Shown piece after piece: positions 21,852-32,562 of a DNA stretch of 64,000 nucleotides. This DNA is from Lenzites betulinus. Its lineage: Eukaryota > Basidiomycota > Agaricomycetes > Polyporales > Polyporaceae. Position numbers and translations under genes: made by a program. Every line of letters begins with the position of its first letter. The stretch's first letter is position 1. Where the stretch lies: NCBI GenBank assembly GCA_022264855.1, contig JABYQU010000017.1, positions 536,693 to 600,692 on the forward strand, read 5' to 3'. Below the pieces are notes generated by a model. That model was given only the letters and a program-made list of their open reading frames with translations, ran no database searches and had not been told where the DNA came from.

Positions 21852-24147
21852 ATGTCCTCTATTAGTACGACGTAAGTCGCCTTCCATGCATGCCTTAGAT
21901 TGTTCTTGATACCCCTCCCAAACAGCATAGGGCCTATGCTCGTTGGGGTTATCGTTGCTGGAATGTAGGTTTCGTATGCTTGTATGGTCCTGTATGCAGC
22001 TGACACGTTCAATATTTTAGCTTGTACGGAGGTGCTGAGTATGCATAAGACACGCTTGAACATGTTCTAACGTGTTATAGTCCCCTGCTCGCAGGCGTAC
22101 TTCTACTACACCGAGTACAAGCGTGATCACTGGGGTATCAAGCTACTGGTGAGCGCCTGCCGTTCATTAACCGCTATTGACCTACTAAATACCCGAGGGT
22201 CAAGGTTGCAGTAGTAATGATATCAGACGGTGTACACCAAGTGGGTCAGTTTTTGGTATATAGGTTCTGTTGTCTCATGTTCTGTCTGCTAGGCCTGTAT
22301 ATCGCAAGGCAGTAAGTCATCATCGCCTTCGGGTGGGATGTACCTTGCCGGAGCTCATATCCCTTGTCCTACAGTGTACTATTATCTGGTAACGCAATAC
22401 GGGAACCCGCAAGCATTGTTGCACTTGACTACGTACGCACTCTCATCTTGTTTCGCTTCTCCACTAACTGGATTCTGTCTAGATCTTACCTCGCTGAGGT
22501 GTTTTTCAATGTAAGCTTGTTCAACTTGGTGCAAGCCAGTCTGTGGGAGCGCTGACGCCTGTCACAAACCGCAGTACATCACAAGTTTCCTCGTCCAGGG
22601 GTAAGCGCCGCATTGCGAAACTTCGTCCTATACTGAGCCGGCTCGACTCATCGTATCACCCGCGTTAGTTTCTTCGTGGTACGCATCTGGCGACTGAGCG
22701 GTCAAAACGTCACCCTTGTGACCCCTATCGTACGTCGAGCCCCTCTGGCTGCCGCAGGCGCTGTCATCTTCCTCCGGTACTGACAATTTTGTCCCGCTAC
22801 CTTTACAGGCGCTGTTGGTCTTAGGCTCTTTTGGTAAGTTTAGCCCATAAGCTCGACCGTCCTCGACGTCTACGGAGTCTGATGAGTTGCAAACCGGGAA
22901 AAATAGCCACGGGATTGGGTAAGCACCCGTTCGTTCTCGCTCTATATTGGACGTACGGGCTGACGTTGCACGCATATTCGCAGTCTATGGCATCAAAGGG
23001 TAAGTGATGTCTTCGGCGGCACTGCGTGCTACGGTGCTTGTAGTACTGGCGCGGGGATCGAAGCTCACCTTCGGATTATAGCGTGCTGTTGATCAGCTCC
23101 TTCAACACGGCCAGTAAGCTCAAGGTGCGTAGGAGTTTCAAAGTGAACATCCATATGTGCATACGTTTTAACCGTTGGCCTGTGCACAGAACCTTTGGAT
23201 CATCTTTAACGGGCTAGCGGCGGCAGCCGACGTTGTTATCGCTGTTGTCCTCTGTGCGATCTTGCACAAGTCGCGTACTGGGTTCGCAAGGTACGTACAT
23301 TTTTCCACCCTGCCTAATGACATCAACGGTGCGGTCACTGACGGCGGCCGTAGGACGAATACGCTGATCAATAGGCTGGTGCGCATAATCTCTCTCCTCC
23401 ACCCGTCGCTATGATGGGCCGCCTCCACGTCTTTGTCCAGTGAGCGCGGAGCTGATGACGCCGGCCTTCTCCTTTTCAGATCATGTTCGCTGTAAACACC
23501 GGGCTGTTGACCAGGTACGTTCTTCCCCTCATTTGGATTCCCTCCTCAAATCATGAGGGGCGAGCTGACGAATCGATTACGGGTACAGTGTCTGCGCATG
23601 CCTCTCCTTGATCACCGTGATTGTACTCCCGAATACTTTCGTTTACATCTTCTTCTTCTTCATTATTGGCCGCCGTAAGCCCCTTCATCACCGTCGATCC
23701 ATGTTTCCAGCCTGTGCTGACGTTCGTTTTCTATGACGACTCGCTACGATATTCCTTCGTTCTTACGCCATGCTGACATGCTCGATCGCCCCATCCGAAC
23801 AATACTCGCCGCCAGTGTTCACAATCTCACTGCTCGCGACACTCAATGCGCGCAAAGACCTCCGAGGCAGCGGGTTGGATGAAATGTCGCACGACATGCA
23901 GCCCACCGCGAACTTCAGTTTCTCAAACGTACGTCCTTTCCGCTGCCCTTGATCCACGCCCTTACACATGCATATCACGCAGCGTCTCCCGGGCGGCATC
24001 GCGGTTCGCATCGATACCACAAAAGAGTCACGGCACGACGGCGAGGTGTGTCTTGCTTCCCCTCTTTCTACTACCGTCAGACCTGATGATGGGCAGTCGC
24101 AATATGCCGGTTCCGACAACATGAAGCATCCCGTCGAAGAGGTCTAA
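21852..24147 (+). CDS. DUF6534 family membrane protein
   Basis: About fifteen very short exons. The start MSSISTT at 21852 is followed by IGPMLVGVIVAGM, then AYFYYTEYKRDHWGIKLL, a later segment SYLAEVFFN, YITSFLVQ, FFVVRIWRLSGQNV, SSFNTASKLKNLWIIFNGLA with AAADVVIAVVLCAILHKSRT, TNTLINRL, IMFAVNTGLLT, SVCACLSLITVIVLPNTFVY, and FTISLLATLNARKDLRGSG. It ends GSDNMKHPVEEV. The order of seven hydrophobic segments and the signatures KSRTG, NTGLLT and SLLATLNARK are those of DUF6534 proteins. These seven-transmembrane proteins are greatly expanded in Agaricomycetes and of unknown function. Each membrane segment is nearly its own exon. Small exons at 22,200-22,330 and 22,800-22,990 are the least certain. 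Confidence 0.8.
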
Positions 24148-24620
24148 ACGGCATCCCCGATCCTCTATTGCGTCCCCGGTGCGCGCATCCTGCTGTCACT
24201 CTGCGGGCGTGTGAGTCCTCTGCGGCGCTGTTGATATTGAAGAATACAATCGTGCGCGCGCGGCGCGCCGTCGCCCTTCCTTATCCATACGCATACCCAT
24301 ACATTATGCCGCATGCATGCATGTCACGGTGGTGTATCTGACTGCTGTTGCGGCCCCCATATGTGTACGCGTGCATGTAATATTTACCGCCCCGCGGGGG
24401 CGGGGGGCTCTGTGGTGGTTAAATCTAGAATTCTAAAATGTGGACACTCTACTCTCCCTCGGCGATGATGTCTGCCTTCGAGCTCTCATATTGATGTGCC
24501 ATACTGATCGGTGCCATGTGGTACACATACTAGACTCAGGCGACACTGACACAGACGCCTGCGTGACCCCCAGCCTTCTCTCGCGCTCGTAGTTACGGTA
24601 GTATCACTTAGCTCACAACG
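24148..24620. other. Intergenic region
   Basis: 473 bp holding the 3' end of the DUF6534 gene and the promoter of the first kinase-like gene. A short GC palindrome (CCGCCCCGCGGGGGCGGGG, about 24,388-24,406) stands out. No gene seen. Confidence 0.4.
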
Positions 24621-25781
24621 ATGTCAACAGACCCCAACCCGCCCTGGTATGTTTTCTCTCCTGACGGCCGCTGTGACCCTGCGGGAATACCCGATCGCCT
24701 ACTGCATCACCCGACGATACAGGAACGGGGGCTGGTGCCCGCCAGACCCATAGTCCCCGTAGGACAACCTTCTTTACGCTCACTTTTAAACTGAATCAAT
24801 GGCTGCCAACAGGGTGTCGTGTTTGCTACTGTAGCGAACCCAGATTTCGTCATCAAGGTTCTCAATACGGACCGCGAAGAACATGCGATTTACAAGCGGC
24901 TGCTCAGCGATATGAACCGGTCCAACAACCACACTGTTCCTTTCGAACTGACGCAAACAGGCCATCCACTGCTGATAATGCCCTTTCTCGACCGCATGAG
25001 ATGGATTCACGAGGGAAGATGGTCTACCCCTGAAGCCATGGATGTCATACTGCAGTTCGTAGAGGTTCGTGACACGACAACACCCTTATCCGACATCCCT
25101 TAGCTTAACGGTCGTATCTAGGGCGTGGACTATCTGCATAGTCTGCACATCGTTCACATGGTACGTATATCTACTCACAATGTGGAATCCCTCATATCTG
25201 CTAAACATATGATTGTGTAGGATATATGCCAGATGAATGTCTTGGCCGGGCGGGAGCACTGCACGGCACCCTTGCACCAGGACGTCGTCGTAGACAGACT
25301 CTACATCATCGATTTCGACTCGTCAAAGCAGTTCGCGCTGGGCCCCGGTGTCCAGCCAGCGATCCTTCTCCCAGATACCCAGACGGATAAACCGAACGGC
25401 TTGGAACTTCTCGACCCATATTCCTGGGATGTATATTGCGTGGGGCGCACAATCGAGGAGGTCATGAAGGTAAGATACCATGAACCGAAGTGAGCGGATT
25501 TGGGCTCACTGAAGCGAGTCCAGGACCAATCTGAGTTCAGGAAAACACGGCCGCCGTGGATTGCTACAAAGTGTATCCAGTGGCTGATTGGGAACGAGCG
25601 TGGCTGCCCTGGGGTGTGCCGGTGTCGCCCAACAGCGCGTACTGCGCTGCGAGTCGTCAAGCTCCTCGTACGCGTCGTTTACGTCGTGGAAGGTTGTCGT
25701 TGGATGACCCGTACTATCCTGCGTTTGTGGCCGAGCTTGGCCTGGGTTGAGTCAAGGAGTGTGGCGCGTAGAACCTCATGA
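24621..25781 (+). CDS. Small protein-kinase-like protein, tandem copy 1
   Basis: Five or six exons starting MSTDPNPPWYVFSPDGRCDP. A 54-nt intron precedes GVVFATVANPDFVIKVLNTD (VIK is the likely ATP-anchoring lysine). Next come the hinge-like HPLLIMPFLDRM, the helix VILQFVEGVDYLHSLHIVHM and the catalytic loop HMDICQMNV, in place of HRDxxxxN. The metal-binding segment is YIIDFDSSKQF in place of DFG, followed by LELLDPYSWDVYCVGRTIEE. The last exon reads PPWIATKCIQWLIGNERGCP with GVCRCRPTARTALRVVKLLV. The catalytic Asp, Asn and metal Asp are all kept. The N-lobe is short and lacks a glycine loop. This is the lineage-specific small kinase-like family common in Agaricomycetes; substrates are unknown. 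The copy at 26,357 is about 1.74 kb downstream. Confidence 0.75.
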
Positions 25782-26244
25782 TCTGTTTTGGATTTCCTGC
25801 TTTCTTGCTTACTGTGAAAAGCCATCAGCTATGTGTGCCTTCGGAACGTATCCGCCTCCCCATCCCTGCAGCTCGCGAGGTGCATTTACCTAGCAACAGT
25901 CTCGCCCGATACTATTATTTCCGCAGCCTTGCGTATTCCCGGGTTGACTAGATTGAAATGAATGCGCACTAAATGTCAAACGTGCAAGACGGCGCGTGGC
26001 TCTAGGCGCCAAGCCGTCCACGTCAATCACGCGCACGCGTCACATTTGAATTAGTTAGAATCCACGGTCATACTACAAGTACGTATACTGGAGAACTGTA
26101 CGGCGGGATATCCACTCGATCATCATGTCGGGAGGGGCTATGGTGACTCCCGCACCACAACGTTCAAACTGAGTACTGAGCTCCGACTCTTCCTTGTTCC
26201 CCTATAGTATACCCACGAGCGCACTGGCGAGTCAAACGCAAGGG

Positions 26245-26250
26245 TATATA
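26245..26250 (+). promoter_or_regulatory. TATA-like box of kinase-like copy 2
   Basis: GGGTATATAGG lies about 107-112 bp upstream of the ATG at 26357. Position and sequence suit a TATA element. The first copy has no equally clear box, so promoter sequences of the two copies may have diverged. Confidence 0.4.
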
Positions 26251-26356
26251 GGCTCCAAGCGGCGGGACGTCCAATTCCCTGATCTATCTGTTAGCCCCAC
26301 TAGTGCTTCGCGGCCATCTCGTCACGCCAGTTACTCTTGCGGCCGGGCTCACAAAG

Positions 26357-27510
26357 ATGTCAACCGACTCCAACCCGCCCTGGTATGTTTACTCTCCGGA
26401 CGGCCGCTTCGAACCCGGAGGAATACCCGACCGCCTACTGCATCACCCGACGATACAGGAACGGGGGATGGTACCTGTCATGCCTCTAATCCCCGTAGGA
26501 CAACCTTCCTTACCCTTGGCATCCATAATCTGAATCAGTGGCTGCCAACAGGGCGTTGTGTTTAGCACCGCAACGGACCCAGATTTCGTCATCAAGGTGC
26601 TCAATACGGAGCGCGAAGAACTCGCAATTTACAAGCGGCTGCTCAGCGATATGAACTGGTCCAACAACCACACTGTTCCTTTCGAACTGACACAAACAGG
26701 CCACCCACTACTAATAATGCCCTTTCTCGACCGCCTGAGCTCGATTCACGGCGGACATTGGTCTCCTCGAAGCGCCATGAATGTCATACTACAATTCGTA
26801 GAGGTTCGTGACATAACGAGGCCTCACCCGACATGCCTTAGCTTAACGGCCGTAACCAGGGCATAGACTATCTGCATAGTCTGCACATCGTACACATGGT
26901 ACGTATATCGACTCAAAACATGGAATCCTTATAACATATGATCGTTCAGGATATATGCGAGATGAATGTCATGGTCAGGCAACGGCGTGGCGCAACACCC
27001 TTGCACCAGGACGTCGTCGAAAACAGACTTTACATCATCGATTTCGACTCGTCAAGACAGTTCACGCTGGGCCCCGGCGTCCAGCCAGCAATCATGCTCC
27101 CAGAGACCCAGACAGACAAACCGAACAGCTTGGAGCTTCTCGACCCTTATTCTTGGGATGTATATTGCGTAGGACGCACGATCGAAGAGTTCATGAAGGT
27201 AAAATACCATCAATCCTAATGCATGAATTTGGGGTTACTGAAGCAATCCCAGAACCGATATACGAAAAGGAACGAACGGCTGCCGTGGATTGCTGAACAG
27301 TATATCCAGTGGCTGATAGGAAACAAACGAGGATGCCCTGGGGTGTGCCGGTGTCGCCCAACAGCGCGTACGGCGCTGCGACTCATCAAGGTCCTCGTCC
27401 GTGTCGTTGACGTCATGGAGGGTTGTCGTTGGATAGCCCGTATCATCCTATCTTCGTGGCCGAGCTCGGCCCGGATTAAGCGGAAGGATACGATGCGTAA
27501 AACCTCATGA
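26357..27510 (+). CDS. Small protein-kinase-like protein, tandem copy 2
   Basis: Same exon plan as the copy at 24,621: MSTDSNPPWYVYSPDGRFEP, then GVVFSTATDPDFVIKVLNTE, NNHTVPFELTQTGHPLLIMP, DYLHSLHIVHM, DICEMNV in the catalytic loop, YIIDFDSSRQF and SLELLDPYSWDVYCVGRTIE. The last exon gives IQWLIGNKRGCPGVCRCRPT with ARTALRLIKVLV. Lysine, catalytic Asp, Asn and metal Asp are kept. The segment around NVMVRQRRGATPLHQDV differs most from copy 1. The two genes, their introns and part of the flanks (for example GTACGGCGGGATAT near 26,100 and GTACGGCAGGATAT near 27,840) align at a fixed offset, so this is a segmental tandem duplication. Confidence 0.75.
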
Positions 27511-27956
27511 TTTGTGATTGGATTCCTGAGTTCATGCTTCCGGTCAATGGTTATCCTAGTATGCGTGCTTGAATGTACGTATCCCCCTCCCGGTATAAAC
27601 TTTGAACCATGTAGCCCACAAGCTGCATCTACTAAGTAACAGTCTCGCTCGACGCTATTACTTCTGCAGCCCATACATGGTTGCGTATTCCGCCTGAGTT
27701 GACTGGATCGCGATTAATGTGCACTCTGTTAACTGTGGAGGAGGACGGTCAGGAATGGGGAGTCAATCACGCTATTTGCCCTCGTAGTAATGGTATCACA
27801 CATGAGTTTGTATCCCTGATCGTATTAGAACGTTAACCGTACGGCAGGATATTAGTGATAATCTACTATGTCACCAAAGTCGACATGCCGCTATCATGGA
27901 TCGGCATACCGAACACGTACTCTGGACATGTGCGAACACCGCTCGAGGAGCTTCAT

Positions 27957-29237
27957 CTACCACGGGATCTCCTTCCCAGTATACTCCAAGAATTTGCCGC
28001 TGTCTGCCTGCGTCGCATTGATGATCATATCCAGGCTCGTCTTAACGCTTTCCTCCGGCGTGATATGCGCCCCCTCGCCGCCCATGTCTTGCGAAAAGTG
28101 AGTTGAAGATCTATCGCAACAGCTGCATACACGACTTACCTGTCTTCACCCAGCCTGGGCAGACGCCTAGGATCGTCAAGTCCGGACGTTCCACGCTCTG
28201 GGTATGGAACTGGAACACAACAAAAACCCAGGGCACATTCATTGAAGTCAACACCTAGCCAGAATGGCATAAATTCATAGGAAGCACGCACGAGCACGTT
28301 CAGCGCGGTCTTGCTCATCCCATATGACAGGTGGGGCCTCAGCTTCATATTGGGATCGCTCGTCAGGCAGGCCAAACTGCCCGTCGTGCTCGACATGTAC
28401 AGGATCTTCTTCGCACGCCCACGTTCGAGGAACGGGAGCACAACCTGCGCAAGCAGTGCGGGCCCAAGCGTGTTCGTCCGCAGAAGCGAGAGCGTGTCTT
28501 CCGGGTCGCAATCGAACGCTGAGTCCCACACGACCTATAGCCAAGGACTATCAGCTTATGGGCTCGGGATGGAGACCGGGAATATAACATACGATTCCGG
28601 CGTTGCTGATGAAGTAGTCAAGCCCAGTGTCCCCGAGGATCCTGGTCAGTTCTGAAGCGGACGCGCGGATGTTGTCGAAGTCGCTCATGTCGATCTTGAT
28701 GATGTGGAGCGTCCCCTTCGCGCTCTTTTGCAATTCACAGAGTTCGGGAGCATCTTTGGGCTCGTCTCGGCACGAGGCGATTACGAGGTTGTCCGGGGAG
28801 GCAATCAGCTCCCGGACAAACGCAAGCCCTATCCCTTTTGATGTCCTGGGCAAGGATGAAAGTGGTGGGCGTACAGGACGCGGAAGCGCAATGGGGTGCG
28901 GCGGAAGGGCTTACCCCGTAATGAGCCATGTTGTGGGAGTACTGTAAAGATCAGTGCATAGCGGCGGCAGGTTTGGGTGTGACCGGCCTGGTACGATGCG
29001 GCGGAGCGGCGGGGGCCACGGTGACCGGTGACATCGCCGTACGGAGCGGCGATTGTGACACAACCTACCGCCGCCGCGGCAGCGGCGGCCGGCGCTACGG
29101 TGTTTCGTGCCTATGTCACCAGCGGCGGCGGCCTCGGTGACCGGTGACACAGGACCCAAATAGGGGCGGCGGAGGCCGCTGTGACCTGTGACCCGCCGCT
29201 ATGCACTGATCTTTACAGTAGTGGTGGAAGATGACAT
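27957..29237 (-). pseudogene. Short-chain dehydrogenase/reductase with a MITE in its first coding exon
   Basis: Minus-strand SDR related to those at 35,289 and 37,264. The body is intact: SKGIGLAFVRELIASPDNLV, LDYFISNAGI, DTLSLLRTNTLGPALLAQVV, MSSTTGSL (catalytic Ser), YGMSKTALNV (catalytic Tyr and Lys), ILGVCPGWVKTDMGGEG and the end KFLEYTGKEIPW. The N-terminus is split. The ATG at 29237 begins MSSSTTT; the TPTTWLITG nucleotide-binding start resumes at 28,939, beyond a 277-bp element with TA duplications. Taking the element and one TA away leaves one continuous frame that matches the paralogues' N-termini. A TATATA word lies about 66 bp above the ATG, so the element sits inside the transcribed first exon. 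Splicing at the element's own GT and AG leaves 4 extra nt and a shifted frame, so this allele is probably broken, and recently. Confidence 0.82.
28942..29218. mobile_element. MITE with 26-bp perfect terminal inverted repeats
   Basis: The left terminus 28,942-28,967 (CTGTAAAGATCAGTGCATAG then CGGCGG) is the exact inverse of 29,193-29,218. TA flanks both sides (28,940-28,941 and 29,219-29,220), the usual target duplication of Tc1/mariner-type elements. The 277-bp element is GC-rich inside, with several copies of GTGACCGGTGAC-like words and GGCGGCGG runs, and encodes nothing. TIRs without a transposase define it as non-autonomous. Confidence 0.93.
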
Positions 29238-30016
29238 GGTACGTACAACGCAGTTTTTGGACAGAAGGTAAGCTCTGGGGGGGCACACCCACCACACGGG
29301 AATATATATTGGTGCGGGACTCGGAGTTCATGTAGCGACCAAGTTTCGGGCTCAGAGTTCAGGTAGCGGCCATGCCTCGGCGATGCACTGATTTCAAATG
29401 GGGCCGCATGGTCCAGATAGTTGTGCATAAAGCCACGTCCTTATTCAAACAAACCAAAGCCTAGTGGTTGCATCTAGGTTGGAAGCGTTGGATGTCATGA
29501 TCAGACAGTGTTAGCGACGGGAATGACCAAGACCACTCACCCATTAATATTCATGCCGGATTTCACGGCCACACAAGCCGCATCTTTACATTTTACGTAC
29601 GTGCAAAACATAAGACAGACATGCTTGGTTGAGGTCTGGTCTAAGTCAGTATTAGTCACTGGCAGGAAGTCGGCTCTGACGAGTGCGCCGTCGTGGCGGC
29701 TCAGTGGAACATGCGCGCCTTTTTTTTGGCCGCCCGTCGTGTGTATACTTCATCGCATGGCGTCGGCAACCCCGGTTTACCTCAAATTCAACTCCAGTAA
29801 CTGATGATGTCTTGTCGCATTGCTGTTCATTAACATTCAAATACGAAGGCTGAGGTTCACTGTTTCTTGAGCTGCAGGTTGACTCGCCAACATCGACACG
29901 AACCAGTCCAGTGGTCATGCATTACAAGAACAATATCAAATGCAACAACATAACAGGTAGCTAGGGTTGGAGCATCAAACACGACTTATGGAGGGCCACT
30001 ACAAGCATCGCGGCAC
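29238..30016. other. Intergenic region
   Basis: 779 bp between the SDR start and the 3' end of the second RBR gene. It contains the SDR promoter and, near 29,335-29,370, two partial direct copies of a CAGGTAGCG/CATGTAGCG word. No gene seen. Confidence 0.45.
29303..29308 (-). promoter_or_regulatory. TATA-like box of the MITE-interrupted SDR gene
   Basis: AATATATATT at 29,301-29,310 lies about 66 bp upstream of the minus-strand ATG at 29237. It supports the view that transcription starts to the right of the MITE. Confidence 0.45.
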
Positions 30017-31413
30017 TCAGTCCTCCTCCGGCGGCACGTAGAACAAATCACAGTTGCACTGCTTCCACGGCGCCCCGCACAAGTAGCAGAACTGGTAGTT
30101 GCACCGACAGATGATGTGGTAGCAGCCGATCGAGAGCTCGACGAGGTGCTTGCACGCTGTGCAGCGCTGCCACCCATGCTCCTTCCCGAGATCGAGCACC
30201 GCGTCCTCCGCCTGGAAGTGGCACGGCACGCCCGGGTGCGTTTTCTCCTTGCACGCCGCGCACGTCCCCGCGCCGCACTCCGCGCAGCGTAGCGTCGGTG
30301 CGTCCGGCACATCGGTGGGCGCGGCGGGCCCGAGGAAGGCCGCGCATGCGGCGTCGTGGCAGTACACGCGGTCCACCGTGCTGAACTCGCGCGCCTTCTT
30401 CTGGAAGCGGGCGACGAGCGCGGGGCCGAGGTGCGGCTCGGCCGTCGAGAGCGCGACGGCGCCCTGGCAGCACTTGGGCGGGAAGAGCGTCTCGTCGACC
30501 GTCGCGCGCTCGAACATCTCGCGCAGGCAGCACACGTCGAAGGTGTGGCCGCAGTCCAGCCGGGCGACGGTGCCGGCGATGTCATCTCCGCAGATCGTGC
30601 AGCATTCCGGGGGAGGAGGGGGAGGCGGGGTAGGCGGCCGTGGAGGTGCGGTAGGGGCCGAGAGGCCCAATGAGTCGGCTCCTGCGAGGCGCATGCGCAG
30701 GCGGGAGAGGCGGGTACGTATGGCCGCATGGTAAACAGTCTCGAGGTCCTCTTCGTCCTCTGAACCTTCAGGTCCCCGTGAGGTCGGGGTTTGCAAATCC
30801 TGGTCTGCGTCGTCGTGCTGAACCGAGCCGTCCTGCTCTGCGCTGTGTTGTGTGGTAGACCCTGAAGATGTGCGTGACACGGGGCTGTCCGGCAAAGACG
30901 ATTCCCTGTAGCACCTGTAAGCTGGATAGACCCAGACCTTGTAGATAACACAACTACATACCAACCATCCTCATCCAGGGGCCATCCTCCTTCGAGGATC
31001 TCAGGCATAGGCGGCGGATCCTTCCCTTCAGCGAGGGCGACTGCTACCTCGTGATTGTAGCGGTCCATTTCTTCCTGCCAAATCAACTCATCGACAGCGT
31101 CCGCAGTCCTGTCTTCGTCGTCGAACCGCGCCGTCTCCTGAGCGTATAGCTGAAACGCCAGCTCCTCATCTTCGAGCACCCGGGCAACGGGCTTTGGGGA
31201 GGCTGGAACAGAGGCAGGGTTGGATGCAAGCCGCCGCTTACCGTCGCGCAACCGCAGCCTAGCGATGTGCGCGAGAAGCTTGGACACTGCTACATCGCCG
31301 TCCGGCGAAAAGAGAAGCGACGTTTCGTTCAAGGGCGGGGGACTGAGAGGGGCGGTTACAACTCTGAGCATGGCTAATGATGGCCTGTTGGGTAGCGAGT
31401 ACAGAGGGCACAC
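30017..31413 (-). CDS. RBR (RING-between-RING) E3 ubiquitin ligase, copy 2
   Basis: Two exons separated by a 47-nt intron (30,915-30,961) that joins DEDGW to CYRESS in frame. The start is MCPLYSLPNRPSLAMLRVV at 31413, or the inner MLRVVTAPLS at 31371; the latter may be the real start. RING1 reads CCTICGDDIAGTVARLDCGH ... CLREMFERATVDETLFPPKC; the IBR part is RVYCHDAACAAFLG ... TLRCAECGAGTCAACKEKTH; RING2 is WQRCTACKHLVELSIGCYHI with ICRCNYQFCYLCGAPWKQCN. The cysteine of IGCYHI is the expected thioester site, so the enzyme looks active. A proline-rich spacer precedes RING1. The zinc-binding half is plainly related to the ligase at 18,679-19,867, while the N-terminal halves differ. Confidence 0.88.
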
Positions 31414-32562
31414 TGAACCTTGCGTCGAATGCCAGGTATGTTGGATTTATAGTGCAACTCAAGATTTAATAAGGGCGTCCGCAGCACGGCGTGTCGTCCT
31501 GCACGGTCCCTCGAGGATGGGGTCGACGTGCAACGACATCGCCGTGTGATAGCCCAAAGTAGGGCCAGTGAAGAGTGCTGCAGCATTCTCCTTCGTTCAT
31601 TCAGTTCTGCTGGGAGCTGCGGTAGAAAATCGTCACGGGTTCGACAAGGAGGTGAAGCAATACAGATATTCACCGCGTGTTGCAAACATTGCTGATATTT
31701 TCACTGCCCAGGACTTCGCTCTTGGGTATAACTCTTTCACCAGAGGATGAGCAGATTGTGTGCTGTATGTATATATATTCTGAGAAACATTTGGGAGCAT
31801 TGACAGCTGTTAAAGGGGTGTGCGATGAGCGCATTGACGATGAGAGTATGTGTCACCGAGCCTTGGCCTCAGGCCTCAACGATGCCGCCGGATGCCATGC
31901 ACGTTGCGCGTTATCTTCGGAAAAACATGATTGATGGCAAAGCTAGCAAAGTCAGCAAGCTCATACTATCACTACTGTCGCAGTGAGTGAAAGACAGCTC
32001 GAGGCTGGATCAGCGGCCCGAGGGTAAGGGCAAGTTGAAGATGAAGAGGAGGGAACGTGTGATGTCACGCGTGTGCCTCGCTCGGCGTGGTGGCGGTGCG
32101 CGCCTCGGACTCCTCCATCGCGCCACGAGCGCCCGACTCCTTGAATCGGGACACTTCGGAGACGCTCTCTGTGCACATACATTATAGACTGGTACCAGGG
32201 CCTCTCCTGCCCCGCCTCGGCGCGATGCCTCCATGCGGTCTCTGTCCTTCGCATCTTCCTGCGGTCCGTCGCCGACCTCCACCAGGGTCATACGCTGTCC
32301 CTGTTTGCGTAAACACTGCAGGCGGGCGCGACCATCCAAGTCAGCTGCAATCGTCGGCCTGTCATCTGACCGCGATCCTACGCAGTGACGCCCCTCTCCG
32401 CCGATTCTGCGCGTGCATCCTCATCAATTTCCCGCCCGCATCAAACTTCACTGCACTCCGAACCTCGAAGCCCAGGTCTGACCTCACCACTTGTGCGGTC
32501 GCCGCTCGGCAGCCACTATATAAGCCTCGCAGACTCCCCTTCGTGCTACAGCATCCGAGACC
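31414..32562. other. Intergenic region with the alpha-galactosidase promoter
   Basis: 1.15 kb between divergent genes (RBR on minus, GH27 on plus). Open frames here are GC-driven and show no domains. A TATA box is given separately. Nothing else recognised. Confidence 0.45.
32517..32524 (+). promoter_or_regulatory. TATA box of the GH27 gene
   Basis: TATATAAG lies 39-46 bp upstream of the ATG at 32563. That is close but within the range of short fungal leaders. Confidence 0.55.

Larger units (their letters stand above)
24621..27860. repeat. Tandem segmental duplication, unit about 1.74 kb
   Basis: Start codons 24,621 and 26,357, gene ends 25,781 and 27,510, and a shared 3' flank word near 26,100 and 27,840 are all displaced by about 1.73-1.74 kb. 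The duplicated unit is a kinase-like gene with its downstream flank. Divergence is visible by eye throughout, so the event is not recent. Confidence 0.7.

Noticed and set aside
28942..29218. The MITE as a functional intron of the SDR gene
   Set aside because: Donor and acceptor are present, but removal leaves four extra bases and shifts the frame into early stops; no other acceptor nearby repairs it.
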